The translations under genes were made by a program, and so were the position numbers. Below are positions 10,787 through 22,900 of a DNA stretch of 64,000 bases, one piece after another. The notes below the pieces were generated by a model that was given only the letters and a program-made list of their open reading frames with translations, did no database searches and had not been told where the DNA came from. Every line of letters starts with the position of its first letter. Positions within the stretch are counted from its first letter, which is position 1. Origin of the DNA: Heliocidaris tuberculata (taxonomy: Eukaryota > Echinodermata > Echinoidea > Camarodonta > Echinometridae); contig CM046832.1 of the NCBI GenBank assembly GCA_025618425.1, positions 51,163,658 through 51,227,657 of the forward strand, in the 5' to 3' direction.

Positions 10787-12120
10787 CGAACCCCCCCCCC
10801 CAAAAAAAAAAAAAAAAGATCAAAAGATAGGGGGAAAAGAAGGAAAGAGAAAGAATGTGAGAAAATGAAAAGGAAAAGGAAAGGGAACTGGAAAAAGAAG
10901 ATAATCGAAACTCCAGCTACATCTATACTTGCTGGCTTTCTTCATCTGCATTTAATTCACATTGAAAGACCGGTGTGCCCCCCCCCCCACCATCACGACC
11001 AACGCTACGTCACTGAGAGAATCTCCCAACCCATACAGATGGAGGATGAAACCTTCAAATCTCGACCCTCTCCTTACTAATTATCTCCTTTCTAATTCAA
11101 TATAAGATTTTAGTGTTTTTAGTAGAGTAGACGCCATTTATAACTAAAATGACCCTGCTTAACTCGTGGTGGAACTTTCTGCTGCTCAGTGGCAGGTTTT
11201 GTGATCAATAAACAAAGTACATGTGAAACTCCGACATCCCCAACCCTCGTACAGTCACCCTCTCACCAACGTCCTACTGGGGTTTGTCTTACCAATAGAA
11301 CTTATTATGCCCTCTGGGCGAAACATAAGTCAGTATCCAAATCATATTAACAATCAATAAATAATATTAACTGTGTTTGGGGACAACTCGTCGGTCCAGC
11401 TCCGGTTCCTTCTCCAAAATTGATTCTTCAGTTAATAACGATTTTGGTAAACCCCACAGCTACATCTTATATTAAATGAGAAATTTGTTATTACGATAAA
11501 CATGTGTGATTTGGGTTTAATAAGACGGTGTGGGCAAAATTTCATAGGTTCTTTTCATATACCAAGTCGATTTTCTTGGGGATATTGTCTTTCATCTCAT
11601 GGCTCAATTTACTTCATTTTCTTCTATAATGCCCCCCTAGTATGGTTTACCAACCCCCCCTTTTTTTTTTGGGGGGGGGCTTCCATATATGTATGAATTC
11701 ATTTGCTGAATATAAAAAGCAACTTTTGTTTATCAAGACTTACTTCACCTAAAAACAATTTTTACTATATGGTTGATATTTTTATCTGATGACTTACAGG
11801 CTAACAATCCCGAAACGATTGAGATGGTAAATGTATGTGAAAGGGCATTATTTTCCAACACTCCAAGAATAATTCTTTTATACTTTCGATTCTTTTCCTC
11901 TCGAAATGATCTTTATTGGGGCGAATCCTCCTAGGGAGAATATCGGCCGCATCCTCAAAAACAAGAATTCACATAGCCGCTGGACCTTTTGCGACCCCCC
12001 CCCCCCTGGTTTTCAAACATATCACCCCCACCACTTGAAATTTGGGATCCGACTTTGTCTTTATGTTATTTCCCATTGTTGAAGAGTCTTGCCTTAAACA
12101 AAATCATCTTTATACCAGGG
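10787..12120. other. Repeat-poor gap with homopolymer runs
   Basis: C-runs, A-runs and G-runs occur near 10790-10817, 10978-10988, 11657-11680 and 11995-12006. No gene, RNA or transposon is recognisable. Confidence 0.4.
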
Positions 12121-13060
12121 GTGCTATCACCTTGACCGAATACAAACTGTTTTGCACACTACTTACAAATACCATTTACTGACAGGCTGGTTTCAACGAA
12201 CAGCGTTATTGTTGCCCATCTTTGTCGCAGTTCATTTTGATAAACAGATGCCACGAAGAGCATTATCGTCGTTATCTCGTCTTTCTCTTGACGCCCACAG
12301 TTAAATGAGTTGACTAGCATGGCAAATTGAATTTTGAATGTCATCTCACAATCTTTATTCATAAAGCATGTGTCAAATACTGTATCGAATCATAATCATA
12401 GCGGACAGCCATCGTCCGGATCCCGCCAAAAATTGCGCGTGAAGGAGCTTTTCAAGAGTTCGCTTGATTGATCGCCGTCTCCTCATTAAATTACCGTACT
12501 AAGAGATAATGCATATTTATCGAGATGTGTGTTCCGCGGAGAAAACCCTCAATTCTAGTTATTCTAATTGTCTTAAGTCCATGCTTGGGTGACTCGAGAT
12601 TGACTAAACGAATTTGAAGAAATCTTCTCAAGGCAGAAATTCGAAGGTTATGTCTACATAGCGCCGCCACCTGTTTCAATATTTTCAAGCTTTTTTTCCC
12701 CGCACGAAAATGAAGGAAGAGATCTTCAGTACGCAGTGCTGCGGTATTGATTGGCTGTCCGAAGCGTAAACTTGTGTAGTCATTTTTCGTTGACATTTGC
12801 TTGAGTCGCACTGATGTTGGGCCAAGCGACTAACCGCCTCATTCTAAACCGCTTTAGTCAATCAAACTCTTGGCAGTCGGTGTTTGGAGCAAACCATTAG
12901 GGTCTGTTAGCTCAGGAGTATCGTTCGTCAAACACAAGACTCTAAAAACTTTTGGCTACGCCATGGCTGGCAGGCGAGGCAGGAAGGAAGATAAGCTCAA
13001 GATAGACACTCCGTTATTCTATTCCTCTTGCGATGTTATTCCCCTTGTTTTATCAGAAAT
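12120..13060. promoter_or_regulatory. Candidate regulatory block or unrecognised exons
   Basis: About 940 bp of complex sequence carries scattered CpGs and TAAT/ATTA-rich motifs (CATTAAATTACCGTAC near 12485; ATAATGCATATTTATC near 12505). Minus-strand frames of 67 and 106 codons and a plus-strand frame starting MAGRRGRKEDK near 12962 are open, but none matches a family I know and no convincing donor site follows the plus-strand one. I treat it as possible regulatory DNA. Confidence 0.2.
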
Positions 13061-13419
13061 GCAAACACTTTATGGAATAAAATTGATTTGGGCTCTTATC
13101 CATGTTTCAGTAGAGGTAAAAAGAGGGAAAGTTTTCAAAACATATAAAAAGTTATGATGCAAAAAGGAAAGTCCATTGAAATTACAGATTTAAGGCATCG
13201 GTGAATTGAAGCAATAAATGAAAGTGGATTAGTTTTATCTTTAGATGGAGTGTTTTTGCACTGGAAGCATCCATTTTCCTTCATGGGGTACATTTCTGAA
13301 TTCAGTGCGGGTTTTTCTTCTAGTGACGGCAGTAATTTGTTCACAAACTTATGGAACATCTCTAATACACAGCATACTACTCACATTTTATATGCAATAT
13401 CATCAATACCATTATCGTA

Positions 13420-13640
13420 AACATGGACATCAGTCATCATCTTTTGTCATCACCACTATCTATCAACCTCATCTTCTTCTTCATCATCCTAATCATCAAA
13501 ATCATCATTTGTCATCACTACTATCATCATCATCACCACTATCATCACCACTATTATCATCACCATCATTCTCATCCTCCTCATCATCACCATAATTTTC
13601 CATCACCATCAGCAGCATCCTCCTCCTCCTCCTCCTCATT
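13420..13640. repeat. (ATC)n/(TCC)n microsatellite block
   Basis: Imperfect CAT/ATC trinucleotides end in TCC trinucleotides. Ser/His-rich frames here are artefacts. Confidence 0.95.
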
Positions 13641-13759
13641 ATACAATTCATATTTCTCTCACTTACATTTCTTTGCTTTTCCTGGACTCTCTTTCATTTT
13701 TCTTCAACATGGTGGTCCAAGTCACAACTAGACAAGAAAAATAAGCAACAGAAAGTGGT

Positions 13760-16700
13760 ATTCAATTCACCGAGACATTTTCACATTTATTTAGAATATC
13801 AAAGCCATCAAAACTATTTTCATATTTCCAATTCAATATAAAACCATTTTCCACTACACATTTCAACTGCAAATCAACTTTTAGTGGAGACACTGAAAAA
13901 AGGCATATGTGATTGAATTTGAGCTTGTTTGGCGCGTATCTGCAAAATACATCACGCAAAATCAAATTTCCATTCACAATATTTCCCAGGCACAATTGAA
14001 CATATTATAAAAGAAACAAAATATATTTTATGAAACATCTCCCACAATTCTACAAATCCACAAATAATGACAGAAAAGGGAAAAGTATCTCATAGAATGA
14101 TTATCTAGGAAGTATCTAGTATAATTATTCAAGTGGAGCCCTATTTACATCAGATTTATGAATTCTCCATGAAAAGGAAAAGTTTCAAAAGTAGACAAAT
14201 AAGAATATCTTTCTTTTAATTCTTTCAACAGTATAACCTTTCATTTCTTCAACATTGTTTTATAAAATTACCCATAGTTCAGTATGCTTATCAATTAGCA
14301 CCTATGGTTGCCTTTACACAAACAATACAACAGCTTATCAAATACAATACCTGTATCATTTGTTGAGAGCCACAAGGACGTATAAATCATGAGTTAATGC
14401 CCTTCTGGCTCTCATTAGATGATTTGATGTCATTAGTGAATATGTTGTACTATATTTTGTACACACAATTAGCACAATATTACTTTAAGTGAATCGTGGA
14501 TGAATTGGAATATGTTCTTCACACATTCAGGTTAAAACTAGATAGGTACCGGTTACTCTTCCAATTGTTTTCATTTTATGAAAAGAAATCAGTATTGAAA
14601 TCAGCAATTTAAATCAAGGCAAATACATTTGAATCAAAATTAAAGACAACATTCGAATAAATATCTCACTGAAAATTATTTTTAAAAATATTTTTGCCTT
14701 ATAAAGAGTACAAATGAAGGAACTTCCATCAGTGTAGAGGAAACTTATATTCTCACATCAATATCAATCGGTTTCTTTCAAAGCTATATGGACCTACCTC
14801 AATTATCAAAGCTTCAGTATAATAATTACTTCATAGCTGTTTGCAAACATTGGGTATTTCAAAGTGCTCACTGCACTGATGTAAGGTCTGTTGATTCTTG
14901 GTTGTTTCCTTGTACCAGAAAACCTACATTAGAGAAATCATTTTATTGAGTACTTTTTTTCACTCTTTTCCCCTTTAGTTCCTGTTTAAACTGTTTTAGC
15001 TTCCTCTTTATTCTTAGTTTCACCGAAATGGATATAAGACAAAAACCTTAAGTATGTCTTTATCCAAAGTCATTATTTGAAAGTACTTTTTAAAAAAAAG
15101 TTTCTCTCATTGTGTTGTTTTATATTCTAAGAAGTTTTATATAGAGAGAACAAGTGGCAACATTAATTGGTTGTCTGAAGCTATCAGAGCTAGGAATATT
15201 TTTGTAAAGAGATTTAAAAATTTGATAACACTGAACAATTTATTTGGCAAAGAAAAAAGATGGATGTTGGAAGGTCTTCTCTGTAAAGTTACAATAACTT
15301 CAGAAGAACATTTGTCTTCTTCAATTGCGGGATGTACTTAAAACTAACAAGAATAAAAGACCTTCTTCACAAGGCGAAAAACTACAAGTACAATAACACC
15401 AAGTAAGGCTGATAATTACTCCCCTAAACAGCCAAGCGCAGAAACGTTGCCACTGTGATGACACATCTTGCCAAGAGGCAAATCACTCAACGAATATGAA
15501 AAGTGCAGTGCATACACGATCAATTGATTTCAATTTGTTTTGGGGGTCTCTCGAGTGACAACTTCCACCTAATACTCTTTGGATGTGCCATTACATTACC
15601 CAATGATATTGATCCCCATAACACTGACTTAATGGAATCAAGAGAGGCACCATAAAACTGGGGTAAGATCCTTCTCCCTTTCTGGAAAAACTTGAAAATA
15701 ACGCAATGCCCAGGGGCATCGGGAGGCACTTGTTCCAGAACGAAAGAATGAATTAGTAGTAGGAATGTTTATGTTGTTTTTGGATGGAATAAATGTCACA
15801 ATGTTTAGTCAATGTTATTGTGATGATACATTGTGAAGAGTTTACAGATGGATTACTAGAAACGCTAAGAACAAAGTAAGTACTTGCTTGATGTTCTCGT
15901 GTAAACAAATGTATCACCTGGCAAGTATTTCAAACAAGTTAAAACGATCTTGCCCAGAGAAGCTCAGCAGAGCTCTGGTTGAAAATAAGTAGAAGATACC
16001 CTTTTCTGGCTAATATCTAATACCAAATAAGGCTTGTGCAATTCATGAATTTCCCACCCAAGATATATTTCGGGCAAGCTCAAGTCAGGTGTACATTTTA
16101 TCTTCCAAATATGTTTGATCTGGCAATGAATGGAGGGCCACTGCAGACTTGCCCTGCCTTATAACATGGTAAAATCTTTAGAGATTTCACAAAGGTTGTG
16201 ATACGCCGATACCAAAATTAAAATAACTTAAAATCATTCCAAAAGTCAGAATATTTAAGGGCAAGGCATAGTTTTTTACGAGGGTAAATATGGGCACATC
16301 GATATCATAACCTAGAGGTGCTACATCTAAGGTGCACCACAGTGATATCACATAATTTTTGTAAAGATTTCATGTCACTATATAGATAAAGATAGTGTCA
16401 TAAATAACACTCATATAGACTCCATGTCTATTATTATGTGACAATAAGAAATCCATAGATTTAACATCAAACGAAAGCTCTCGAAAAAAAAATAGTTTTA
16501 TCCCACTATGCATGAAATTAAATGCATACTGACCTCATTAAAACTTTAAATATACAATTACATGTATGTGTATAGTATTTTGTATGTTATGCATTTCATC
16601 TTTCATGGAAGCAGCTTAGTGGACCTTTTTATTTTGACAGGGACTATTTCGTCAATCTACACCAATATATGTTGCTTCCTGAAAAAATACTATCAATACC

Positions 16701-16760
16701 CTTTGCGCGCTCTCATGAAAAGTTCTCACACACATTAAAGGAATGCTCTTGGCAAATGCA
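13760..16760. other. Gene-free region 3' of CNPY2
   Basis: Uniform AT-rich sequence without transposon hallmarks. It lies past the likely CNPY2 polyadenylation signal. No coding exon was recognised, although transcripts from a more distal polyadenylation site could extend here. Confidence 0.4.
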
Positions 16761-16766
16761 ATCAAT

Positions 16767-16772
16767 TTTATT
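16767..16772 (-). terminator. CNPY2: Probable CNPY2 polyadenylation signal
   Basis: A canonical AATAAA on the minus strand lies 132 nt past the CNPY2 stop codon, the first such hexamer downstream of the gene. The position fits a short 3' UTR. Confidence 0.55.
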
Positions 16773-16903
16773 CATAAGGTTTACTTTGTGCCTCACATGA
16801 AAGGTAGATCTGTATATACTGATGAACTACTATCAAAACTACTTAAAACCATTGATCAATAGTTTCCGTTACTTAGCGTACTGATGAACGAAGCCTGGGG
16901 GGG

Positions 16904-16944
16904 TCATAACTCGGTGTGCTCTGCTGATGAACTCTCACAAAGCT
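16904..16944 (-). CDS. CNPY2: CNPY2 coding exon 5 (C-terminus, HTEL)
   Basis: The acceptor is TTCTTTTTCTCCTCAG. The exon completes the AAG codon split after exon 4, then encodes LCESSSAEHTEL and TGA. LC falls seven residues after the previous Cys, as in the vertebrate CSKRTDLC spacing. This is too short for ordinary ORF finding, and was found by scanning for the LC pattern behind an acceptor. Confidence 0.9.
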
Positions 16945-19900
16945 CTGAGGAGAAAAAGAAAGACATAAAAATACATCTGAGCAAATTAGAAAAACTGGCT
17001 CTCCATTCACTTGAAAAATTTGTAAATATCTCTCTATCTTTTTTGACATACACAGAGTTCAGGTAGCTTAGCGAAACGCAATGGTGCAGAAAAACGCAGA
17101 GGAAAATTGCTAGTTTTGTCTGTGCTTCTCAACTTGTAATCAGATATATCTAAATAAAAGTTTTTATGATACTTTGCTTAAAAGTGTTCAAAGAGGTAAA
17201 TACTAAATCTACTGCCTAATATTTTGGTTCTGCCTCTATACAATAAAATTTTGATTTTTAATAATTTTGTCATATGCATCTTTTCCCGCGTTTTTACCAC
17301 GCCACAACGTTTCGCTAAGCTACCTTATTCATGTCAAGTCATCACAACTCCTCTTTCATCTTTTTAAATCTTGTAAGATTGCCCATATGCCTTAAATAAA
17401 ATGTGATAAGGGAAAGAACGACATCCTAATTGTTTGATCCTGGAAACAAACCTTTTGAAATGTACTGACACCCTGTGAGGATATTTGAAAATAACTTGAT
17501 AATACTAGTTGGGAGAGATAGTCTGCTACCAATAGAAACACCCCCAAAAAAGAAATAGGAAAAGTTTGTGAGCACACATATCTTCATATGAAGGGAGGGA
17601 GGGATCGAAAAACATGCAGGCACATGAACTTTATGACCATGATTTGTGCTTTATATATCCTACTCTGTGTTCCCTACAAAGCCATTAATAAGGAGACATA
17701 TAATTCCTTGCTATTCTACTTTAGCTAATGTTCTTGTTTTGGGACAGGAAGATGTAAATGCCATTTCACAAAATATATCATCTTTATTATTACTTCTTTA
17801 CTGCAACATTAACTTTCTAAATTATTGGAAACTCTTCCATTCATTATTCATCTAAAAAAGTCATTCATGCACAAAAGAGAGAAAAATCATTCCTGTGTTG
17901 CGAGCAGTATATAGAGTACGATGAATACATCACATATACTCTGACTTAAGTTCTACAGATCTTTGCAAGTTGACGTCACTTGTTACATGCAATAAACAAT
18001 GCGTAGGATGACATCTTTATCTTTTCCCATCAACTTTATCTGAAATGCATGCAACTAATCCTTAATAAACACCAATTACCGTTCTTCAATATGAATTGGA
18101 ACCCAAAATGTCACTTTCAACCTGATCTGTCAGACTAACGCGACGATCTTGGCACACACTTCACTTACTTGTAACGCTGGAGCACAGCCTGGTTTCAATG
18201 TCCGTTGACTTTTCCCTGTACAATCTCAGCACCTCGTCTTCATACTCTTCAATAATATTTTCACACTGGGAGGAAAGGGAGAGAGAAAACATAACAAAAA
18301 ACAGTTTCTTACTCAACCACAGTGAAGACTTAAAGGAAAAACTCCATCTGGATTCAAATTGAAGAGAGAAAGGGATAAAAAGAATGAAGCCATAGAGGTG
18401 CCAAGCAGAAGATGAAAGCCAATGAGAGAAATGGAAAGTGACGGGAGGGAGGAACCGCTCCACTCCCGTGGGAGGAAGAACAAAGGGGGAAGGGGAGGGT
18501 CAAGGGAGTGGAACATATTAGCACCAAGTCCTTGAGAATGAACTCGCAACAGGAACAAACCCGTCAAGGGCATACACTGAGCTGTAGACATGATATCTTT
18601 CACCTCTCTCTAGGACTACAAGTAGGTGATCCAGGCTAGCCCACAAAGAGTTCATGTTTGCCAATAAATTAGAACAATGACACTCTTAGGGGGATAAGAA
18701 AATTGCACTTCCCAGAAAGGACACACAGCATATGGTACCAATTTCTTAAGCAACATTAAAGGTAAAGTTACTGTTTTACACCTGGTATGCAATCACAGAT
18801 TTGCATACAAATTTGAGACACATACCACAGCATATCTTAAAGAGCTCGACTAGAACCATTGCAAATAGGCCTAAAATGATAAATTTTCAATTGACTTGCT
18901 TGAACACCATGTTTTTCCCCCTCTAGTATTGATTTCTGACAGCTCTTTAAAAGCTCCCCTGCCCCCAATCTTCCACACAAAGCTTTATACACGCACTTTT
19001 TAAATACACTTTTGAACTTTGTTTTGAAATGTTTAAGATCGATTGCAGTACAACATCAAATAGACTGTTAATGTTAATGTTAACAAGAAATTTCTGTTAA
19101 AGAGCCTCTTGCTGCCTGTTCTACTTATCAAAGCAAGGGTTTATACGATTGACATAAATATGTAGCCCTATACAACACAAGTAGGGCATTGGTGTAAAGC
19201 CCTATCCGAGCGACTACATGATTCTACAATTTTATGCCTTACCTAAAGAGCCTTTGTGCATTCTGCTGGTTTCCTGGATCAAAGACCCTTACTCTATAAA
19301 CCACTCAGCTTACGCACTTCTATCAAGTATGAATAGAGGATATATTTCGTATTCACACACAAACACCTGGATGGTTTTGCTAACAACTTCCATGATTGTT
19401 CCTTCCAGCATTTCAGGTAGGTTTGTTATGCATGATTAAATACTTTCACTTTTACTTGAGAATGTTAAGGAGTACCTTTAACATCTCAAACTTGTAAGGT
19501 TATGCAAGGATGGTACACCTTGTAATGCTGAATCTCCATTTACTCCTGATCAATTTGAAGGGGGAATGACCACACTCGAAACATTTAGAACTGTGTGGGT
19601 GGTTGATGTCTGCGTTGTTGAATAAACTGAATTTCCTTTTCGAAATTAAACGCTCGGTATTTGATACGGCAGCATAATGCTATCCATGTGCTCTGAAGGA
19701 GACTACACAGAAAGAAACTTTCTCGGCAATTACTTCTCTCAAAATGATCAATTTCCTTTTGTGATAGGATGAGTTTGTTCGAGAAACGTCAACCTGCCCT
19801 TTTCCTCTCCTCTGTTTTTCATACTGTACGAGGTGGGAGTTTTCAAAGGAACTGCAGAATCAGGTTTCATTTTTGGCAGACATGTGTTAGTATTTTGATC

Positions 19901-22900
19901 AAAACTAAATGTGAGGGTCATTTCAGTTGTAACTTTGTATTAGGTTTTCAATAAAATTTAATTCATACATATAAATATATACAGGCGAACCTTGAGGAGA
20001 ACTATGATTTATTGATCTTTTCCCTGATGCCAGGACAACCACCCTGAGACAACTATCCCCCTAAGAATATTATCCCAATAGACACCTGACATCACCCCCC
20101 TCCCCAACTTATAATCCTCCAGACATCCATCCCCTTGGACAACTTTAGAAAAACTATATCCTAGGACACTGTAGGAAAACTACCTCCAGAATAACCAAGT
20201 GTGACAGACCAGAGTGAGTAATTGTCTTTGGGGGAAACTGTCCTCTAGGAGTAAATTGTCCAGGAGGGATCAGGAATGTAATTAAGAATGGGGGTTACCT
20301 GTCCAGGTATACCTGTCTGACGAATAATTGTTCAGGAGTAGATGCCTAACGGGAAGTTGATGGATACACATTTCACTCCTTCAGTGTTTCCTTGGCAGCA
20401 TTTAAGCAAGTGTCAGCAAAAAAGGGTGTAAGGAACAAGTATGCTTAGAGGGGAGCCTTACCAAAAGTATTGTGTTCTGCAGATCAGAAATTCTATACTA
20501 TATTCAAAATATGATCTTCTGATGTTACTTCTATATAAGTACCATAAAGAATAATATAAAAACATATTGCAAGTTTAGATACTCTCAATAAATGTAAAAA
20601 TGACTTTAGGGTAGACTAGTCAATACACATAGAAAAGGGCTCGCACAGAACCCAAGTCTGACTTTGGTTCTGTAGTACCTGGGATTTTATATTATTCTTT
20701 ATTTTCTTCACACTCCTTAAAGTGTACCAATCACCTGAAAAAATAATTTGTGTATAAAAATCAACCTCAAAGAACTTTGTCTGGTATTCTATGGGTCAAC
20801 AGTTAATGAGTGTGAAGGAAATAAAGGACAACATGAAAATGCTCACGCGGAACCGAACTCCGAGTTTGGTTCTGCGCGAGCCTTTATTTTGGCGAACGCG
20901 TACGCCTGAGGGTGCGATGAGTAGTCTACTCACGAGTCGCTTTTACGCTTATAGACAGTGTAAATCTCTTTATAGAATTAATATTTGAAGCCCATATTTT
21001 GAATATAGTATAATGACATGAAACCTCTTACAGAGCAAAATTATTTTTGGTAAGTGGTACCCTTTAACCTTTATTCCTTAGAATGCCAGGTAAGTTTTCT
21101 GTTTTAAAAGTTGATTTTATACATACTAGATGTAAACAAATTATTTTTTTGAGGTGACTGGTAGCCTTCAAGAATACAAATGTTATCACTCTGTCTATTT
21201 AATGCTGTAGTAAATACAAAAAGTGGATGCTGAAGTTTGCAATACATGGTAGCAAAGGTTCATGTTAGAGATGAAAAGACAAAGTAAAACATCAATTCAG
21301 GATTTTTCTTAACTCTTGAAAGTTTTGTTTTCGGTGTAAGAATCCTCTGAAGCTCTCATGCAAGTTTGTTTTATGGCTATTTTCGAGATTTTTAATCTGG
21401 ATGGGTGTTTGGAATCTTCTGATTTGTTCACAATTAATTTCTACTTTTTGTTGTTCTTGAAAACACTCTTAGTGTTTCATCATTGAAGACATCAAGAGTT
21501 CTTTTTTACTTTTAAATCTTTTTGTCATTTATACTGATCCAGTTTATGTTGTTAGGTAGGCTCTAAACAAACTTGGTATGTATGCATGATGAGGGGGTGG
21601 GAGGGGTGGGGTCAGTTGCATCTGGTCATTTATTTGCATGCAGTGTGTTACATAGGAACATTCACAACAGCCATTAGCAACCAATTTATTGGTTTGGTAA
21701 AACAAGCGTAATATCAATACATAGTTGATAACAAAATGTGAAAATCATGCCTCATATATTTGTCAAAAATATGCTCTATTTTCCAGTATATCAGCAGCTG
21801 TACAAATCTATATCAAGTTTTCAAGTTTTTCTTTATTAGCAGGACATATCCTTCTGATCCATTAGCACAGGGTGAGTACTTGCTTAAAATAGAAACAAAC
21901 AAAAATGTATCACACAGCAAAATGTGCCGGTAATTTTTGAGTTCTGTAAATGAAACTGTAGTTCAACATGAAGCAAATTTATGCAAACCATTTTGATAGG
22001 GTATCAAGGGGGGTGTCAAACCAAAGAAATGTAAAACAAAATTAAGAAAACCTTCCAATGATTGACACAGTGAAAAGTATTAACACAAAAAATGGGTATA
22101 TGGCACAATGCATCTGTAATGATTGTCTTTATAAACCCTATTAAAACAATTTTTGTAAACTTCTCGGTTGTAGGCCAATACATTTCTGTTTTTGACAGCA
22201 ATCGCTTCATGTTCATTTTTAACCTTCAGTTTAATTTTTTTTTAAATATGAGGCACTTTCTGTATTTTACCACTTATACAAATACAAGGTTATTTTAAAT
22301 AACCTTGTACCCCTGCAAAGCTCTTCCTGTCTGAATTCCTAAAATAGGCTTTGTGCGCATAAGCCTGGATTAGTCCAGGATAAATTATACATGAGGAAGG
22401 GGAAAATAATTATTTAAATACTTCATTTTGTACCCCTAATTTGTAGCAGAGTATGTTTGAAGAGTCCTTAAATCTGGCAAATGTAAGTGAATTAAATCCT
22501 GTTTACGTTGATTTTGGTATTCCTTTTACAAGTACACTAGTGCAGGAGTGAATGTCAGACATAGTCCCACACTGGTTTGGGCCTATGAGTGTTATTTTAC
22601 CAGAACTCTAGATCACCTTTCATGAATGAGACAAGTTTGGTACGAAACTTACTGCAACTTTTAGAACTTTCCCTGTGACGACGTTGATAGATATGTTTGT
22701 AAGTTCCATATCTTCTCCATTCCTGGACTGGTATCTCACATAGTTTTTCTCTTTGGTGTCTGGATCTGTCCTTTCTGCATAGTCTGTCATCTTGTCACAG
22801 ACGCTTTCCATCACCTCAGTGAGGTGAACCTCAGACCCAGCATATGGTATCTGCAAGAGATAACAAGAAAGAAATTTTTATCTACTATATCTTTCTAATG

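Noticed and set aside
12491..12811. 106-codon minus-strand gene
   Set aside because: No recognisable domain or splice context; kept only as part of an uncertain block.
15964..15974. Alternative CNPY2 last exon encoding KLC then stop
   Set aside because: It also follows a CAG acceptor and keeps phase, but lacks any ER-retrieval tail; the 16904-16944 exon has a better acceptor and HTEL.
17338..17385. KEEL-ended minus-strand frame as CNPY2 C-terminus
   Set aside because: No acceptor gives the needed phase and the LC motif is missing.
18161..18168. CNPY2 ending at the TGA just after exon 4
   Set aside because: A|GTAAGT is a strong donor, and splicing to 16904-16944 restores the sixth Cys and an ER-retrieval-like end.
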